NCBI GenBank assembly: GCA_018714725.1
Contig: DVMZ01000082.1
Location: forward strand, 1-8,417
DNA: 8,417 bases
From: Candidatus Scatosoma pullistercoris
Lineage (GTDB): Bacteria > Bacillota > Clostridia > Christensenellales > Borkfalkiaceae
Reading direction: 5' to 3'
Below are positions 6,120 to 8,417 of this stretch, in pieces. The notes under the pieces are model-generated. The model was not told the DNA's origin. It worked only from the letters and a program-made list of their open reading frames with translations, and did not search any database. How positions within the stretch are numbered: position 1 is the stretch's first letter; the number at the start of each line of letters is the position of its first letter. The position numbers and the translations under genes were made by a program.

Positions 6120-6959
6120 TCAGTCGTGAATAAAGAGCACGCCGAGCGTATTTCTGCCGCAATGTCCCGTGATAACGGAGCCGGCCACCGTCTCGTCGAT
6201 TTCACGGAAATCGAAAAGAGAGGCCACCATGTCTTTGGCGAGCGTCACCAACTCGGGATCGGCATTGGAATGCGTGACAAAACAGCGGGTCTTGTCGTAG
6301 GACGTGTATTCCTTATGCAGATCCTCTATATAGGAACGAATGCACATCGTCATTTTGCCGCGATATTTCTTCTTCACGCCCAGCTGTCCGTCCTGCATGT
6401 CGATCAGCGGATGGATTTTCAGAATGTTGGCGCCGTACATCTCCATGCGGGAACAGCGCCCGCCCTTGTAGAGATAGTCCAGCCGATCGGGAACAAAGGA
6501 AGTGTTCACCCGGTCGCGAAGCCGGTTGATCTCCTCCTCGATCTCCGCGGCGCTCATTCCGGCGTCCCTGAAATCCGCCGCTTTGAGCACCAGCAGCCCC
6601 TGTCCCGTGGAAAGCGCTTTGCTGTCCACCACCCGCACCCGGCCGCCGAATTCCTTTGCCGCCGCCACCGCGCAGGAATGAGAAACGGACGCTTTGGCAG
6701 AAATGGAAAAATGAATGAGTTCGTCTGCCGCTTCCAGCTGTTTCGAGAAAAATTCCGAAAAGTCCTCGATGGCGGGCGCGCTGGTCTTGGGCAGCATTTT
6801 CGTCTTTTCCACAAAGGCAAAGATGTCCGCAGGCGCGATGTCCACTCCGTCCTTATATAATTTTGAGTCCAGAATGACGTTGAGGGGCATGATCCCGATG
6901 CTTCTCTCTTCCCCGAAGCGATTGAGATCGCAGGTGCTGTCCGATGTGATTCCGATCAT
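6120..6959 (-). CDS. DegV family fatty-acid-binding protein
   Basis: A 279-residue cytoplasmic protein of the DegV/FakB family, whose members bind a single fatty acid; in known FakA-FakB systems they present it to the kinase FakA for phosphorylation. Motifs in order: ITSDSTCDL (4-12), KTSAPA (58-63), ISAKASVSHS (86-95, where many members have ISSxLSGT), VVDSKALSTGQGLLV (110-124), DYLYKGGRCS (161-170) and GHCGRNTLGVLF (265-276) with the conserved carboxylate-site His266. Length is normal for the family. The ATG at 6957-6959 is chosen because AAGGAG (6967-6972) lies seven bases upstream; the in-frame ATG at 6984-6986 would add nine residues beyond the usual DegV start and abuts a hairpin. No fakA-like gene is nearby, so the partner kinase would be encoded elsewhere. 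Lipid specificity cannot be read from sequence. Confidence 0.93.
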   Translation of the reverse strand: MIGITSDSTCDLNRFGEERSIGIMPLNVILDSKLYKDGVDIAPADIFAFVEKTKMLPKTSAPAIEDFSEFFSKQLEAADELIHFSISAKASVSHSCAVAAAKEFGGRVRVVDSKALSTGQGLLVLKAADFRDAGMSAAEIEEEINRLRDRVNTSFVPDRLDYLYKGGRCSRMEMYGANILKIHPLIDMQDGQLGVKKKYRGKMTMCIRSYIEDLHKEYTSYDKTRCFVTHSNADPELVTLAKDMVASLFDFREIDETVAGSVITGHCGRNTLGVLFIHD

Positions 6960-6966
6960 AATTTTT

Positions 6967-6972
6967 CTCCTT
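6967..6972 (-). promoter_or_regulatory. Ribosome binding site deciding the degV start
   Basis: AAGGAG seven bases before the ATG at 6957-6959. It lies downstream of the alternative ATG at 6984-6986 and so supports the shorter 279-residue product. Confidence 0.85.
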
Positions 6973-6986
6973 GCATAGTTCTGCAT

Positions 6987-7004
6987 TACCGGCTTCCGCC
7001 GGTA
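6987..7004 (-). other. GNRA-capped hairpin upstream of degV
   Basis: The transcript can fold as TACCGGC, loop GGAA, GCCGGTA: seven perfect pairs closed by a GNRA-type tetraloop, 28 nt before the degV ATG. No U-run follows, so it is not a normal intrinsic terminator of the signal peptidase gene. It may be a 3'-end stabiliser, a processing site or a leader element for degV. Confidence 0.45.
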
Positions 7005-7070
7005 TATTTCTTTCGCAAATGTTTTTTCTGAAACCGCCGCTCCGTCACCCCGCCGTTTATCCTTTCCGGT

Positions 7071-7706
7071 TCAGGAATGACTTACCCGCATTCCGGGCAG
7101 ATATTTCAAGATGCCTTTGAATCGGACAGACCAGTCGGGTACTACCCCGTAGATGTCGTCCACCGTATACAGGGAAGAAGTCAGATGAGAAAGCCCCTCC
7201 TGATAACGGCTGTCCCGGCTGTTGGTGCGGTTGTCGCCGAGAAAGAAAATCTCGTCTTCCCCCACCTCGTACAGCGCGAAATCATAGGCGTAATCGCAAT
7301 AGGCATAAGGTTCGTACAGCGCCACGAAGTCGTCCGTACCGGCATAGCGGATATACACCTGCCCGCCTTCGCAGTAGACGGCATCTCCCTCCGTGGCAAT
7401 CAGCCGCTTGATGAGGAACTGGGTGTCGGAAAATCCGTAGCTTCTCACGTCCACGACGATTACGTCGCCGCGTTCGGCTTCCGCCCCGTATTTCATGAGG
7501 AGTTCGTCGCCCGTCGTCAGCGTGGGATACATCGACTGTCCGTCCACATAGACTCCGCCGAAGGTACTCGTCCAATACATCCGGAAGCACAAAGCCGTAA
7601 TCACGATCAGGCAGAGCGCACAGAAAAAGAGTGCCGACGAACGTTTTGCTTTATACCGATATCTGTATTCGTACAGGCTCCCGTTTCTAAGATCCCGCTC
7701 TTTCAT
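7071..7706 (-). CDS. lepB: Signal peptidase I
   Basis: A 211-residue type I signal peptidase (S26 family), which cleaves signal peptides from exported proteins at the outer face of the membrane. After a basic cytoplasmic N-terminus (YRYRYKAKR) there is one membrane helix at about 24-42. The catalytic Ser58 is in DGQSMYPTL (55-63), the general-base Lys100 is in FLIKRLIATEGD (97-108), and box E is GDNRTNSRDSR (157-167). One N-terminal anchor and the short length are typical of Gram-positive enzymes. A tyrosine-rich stretch (about 121-146) before GDNR is probably a variable loop. The ATG at 7704-7706 overlaps the stop of the DUF951 gene by 4 nt (ATGA); the nearest GAGGAG is rather far upstream (about 14 nt), so initiation probably depends on coupling. 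This may be one of several paralogues in the genome. Confidence 0.96.
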   Translation of the reverse strand: MKERDLRNGSLYEYRYRYKAKRSSALFFCALCLIVITALCFRMYWTSTFGGVYVDGQSMYPTLTTGDELLMKYGAEAERGDVIVVDVRSYGFSDTQFLIKRLIATEGDAVYCEGGQVYIRYAGTDDFVALYEPYAYCDYAYDFALYEVGEDEIFFLGDNRTNSRDSRYQEGLSHLTSSLYTVDDIYGVVPDWSVRFKGILKYLPGMRVSHS

Positions 7707-7918
7707 ACTTTTTTTCCCGACTCCTCGTTTGCTTTTTTCTCCTCTGCATTCCCCGCCGGGCGCGCCTGTTTCTTCAATTCGTCCCGGGTGAGGTTGACAA
7801 ACCGCCCGCAGGTGAGACAGCGGAGTTTAATATCTTCGCCCACGCGGACGATTTCCCAATCCTTTCCGCCGCAGGGATGCGGCTTCTTCAGCCTGACAAT
7901 CTGATTGAGTTCGTACAC
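7703..7918 (-). CDS. DUF951 family small protein
   Basis: A 71-residue protein with the DUF951 layout: YELNQIVRLKKPHPCGGKDWEIVRVGEDIKLRCLTCGR. KKPHPCG and the later CLTCG (C34, C37), together with C16, suggest metal binding or a redox-sensitive site, though function is unknown in the family. Residues about 49-71 form a charged, Lys/Glu-rich tail (QARPAGNAEEKKANEESGKK) that is longer than I expect for the family and probably disordered. Translation starts at a GTG (7916-7918); AAGGGGG at 7924-7930, five bases upstream, supports it and there is no nearby ATG. It starts 12 nt after the preceding stop and its own stop overlaps the lepB ATG, so the three genes are likely co-transcribed. Confidence 0.9.
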   Translation of the reverse strand: MYELNQIVRLKKPHPCGGKDWEIVRVGEDIKLRCLTCGRFVNLTRDELKKQARPAGNAEEKKANEESGKKV

Positions 7919-7930
7919 GGGTGCCCCCTT

Positions 7931-8417
7931 TCAAAGCCAGAGAATATTGGTGACGGCATATTCGCTCTCTTCGTCCTCACAGTCGAACAGGAGCGCCTGC
8001 CCTTCGGCAAAACTCTTAAGCGGCATGCCCGAAATCTCGCTTTTCAGTTCGGCGGGTTGAAGGATCATCCGCTTCCATTTTCCGCCGCCGCGGACGGAGA
8101 GCATCGTGGAATAACGTTCCAGCTGATTGTCGCCGTTTACGCCGTCCACCGCGACTTTGACTTCCATATCCTTTCCGGAGTAAATATCAAATTCCAGAAT
8201 CGCATTCTCGTCGGGCACGAAGCGCGGCGAGCTGATCTTATAGGTCTTGATCCCGCCGACCGAATACGCTCCGCCGATTCCCCCGTAACCTTTGACCCGC
8301 TTGGGCACCGCCTCTTCTTCGAGAAAAATGCCCGCCACCGAATAGTCCTCGTACGCCGCGACGCCGAAACAGTCCACGTCCCCGCCCGAATAGATCACCC
8401 GGCTCTTGACCGCCGCC
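7931..8417 (-). CDS. C-terminal part of an unidentified protein, 5' end outside the window
   Basis: 161 residues are visible and the frame is open to the window edge, so the true start lies beyond 8417; a GTG at 8396-8398 is internal. I do not recognise the family. The visible part alternates short hydrophobic strands and turns (TYKISSPRFVP, AILEFDIYSG, MEVKVAVDG, ERYSTMLSVRGGGKWKRMILQPAEL) and ends in YAVTNILWL, a pattern like a beta-sandwich of the galactose-binding or carbohydrate-binding type. That resemblance is a guess from strand pattern, not a motif match. No membrane segment is visible. It is followed after 12 nt by the DUF951 gene, so it is probably in the same transcript as DUF951 and lepB. 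Confidence 0.75.
   Translation of the reverse strand, partial: AAVKSRVIYSGGDVDCFGVAAYEDYSVAGIFLEEEAVPKRVKGYGGIGGAYSVGGIKTYKISSPRFVPDENAILEFDIYSGKDMEVKVAVDGVNGDNQLERYSTMLSVRGGGKWKRMILQPAELKSEISGMPLKSFAEGQALLFDCEDEESEYAVTNILWL

Noticed and set aside
6984..6986. Upstream ATG as start of the DegV protein
   Set aside because: It has no ribosome binding site, abuts the hairpin at 6987-7004, and would add nine residues beyond the usual family start.
7005..7070. Promoter for degV
   Set aside because: Candidate boxes such as TTGCGA and TTTCAG lack a matching -10 at 16-18 nt; not enough to call.

Overview
This looks like a stretch of chromosome from a G+C-rich member of the Firmicutes, most likely an uncultured Clostridia-type bacterium. 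The evidence is the family mix: a UPF0237/UPF0210 gene pair, a DegV lipid-binding protein, a DUF951 protein, PepF, a short Gram-positive-type signal peptidase I, purine-rich Shine-Dalgarno sequences, and codons strongly biased to G/C-ending forms. The assignment is inference; no rRNA or other phylogenetic marker is present.

Every convincing gene lies on the minus strand, so transcription runs from high to low coordinates. In that order: (i) the 3' end of an unidentified gene cut by the window edge (7931-8417); a small GTG-started DUF951 protein (7703-7918); and signal peptidase I (7071-7706), whose ATG overlaps the DUF951 stop by 4 nt. (ii) A DegV-family protein (6120-6959), preceded by a GNRA-capped hairpin. 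(iii) A translationally coupled trio: a two-pass membrane protein with a very acidic tail (5347-6033), a UPF0237 ACT-domain protein (5081-5350) and a UPF0210 'PFL family' protein (3717-5072). (iv) A 243-nt gap with an A/T-rich leader, then oligoendopeptidase F (1692-3473), replicative helicase DnaB (136-1638) and the first 35 codons of a TsaC/Sua5-type threonylcarbamoyl-AMP synthase (1-106).

The genes cover separate housekeeping tasks: replication, tRNA t6A modification, peptide turnover, protein export and fatty-acid binding. The trio in (iii) is the only set whose overlapping starts and stops suggest a joint function, and that function is unknown. I found no mobile element, CRISPR array, tRNA or rRNA, and no clear new multi-gene system. 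The items most worth a second look are the SSB-like C-terminal end of DnaB, the uncharacterised membrane protein coupled to the ACT/UPF0210 pair, and a palindrome overlapping that trio's possible promoter.
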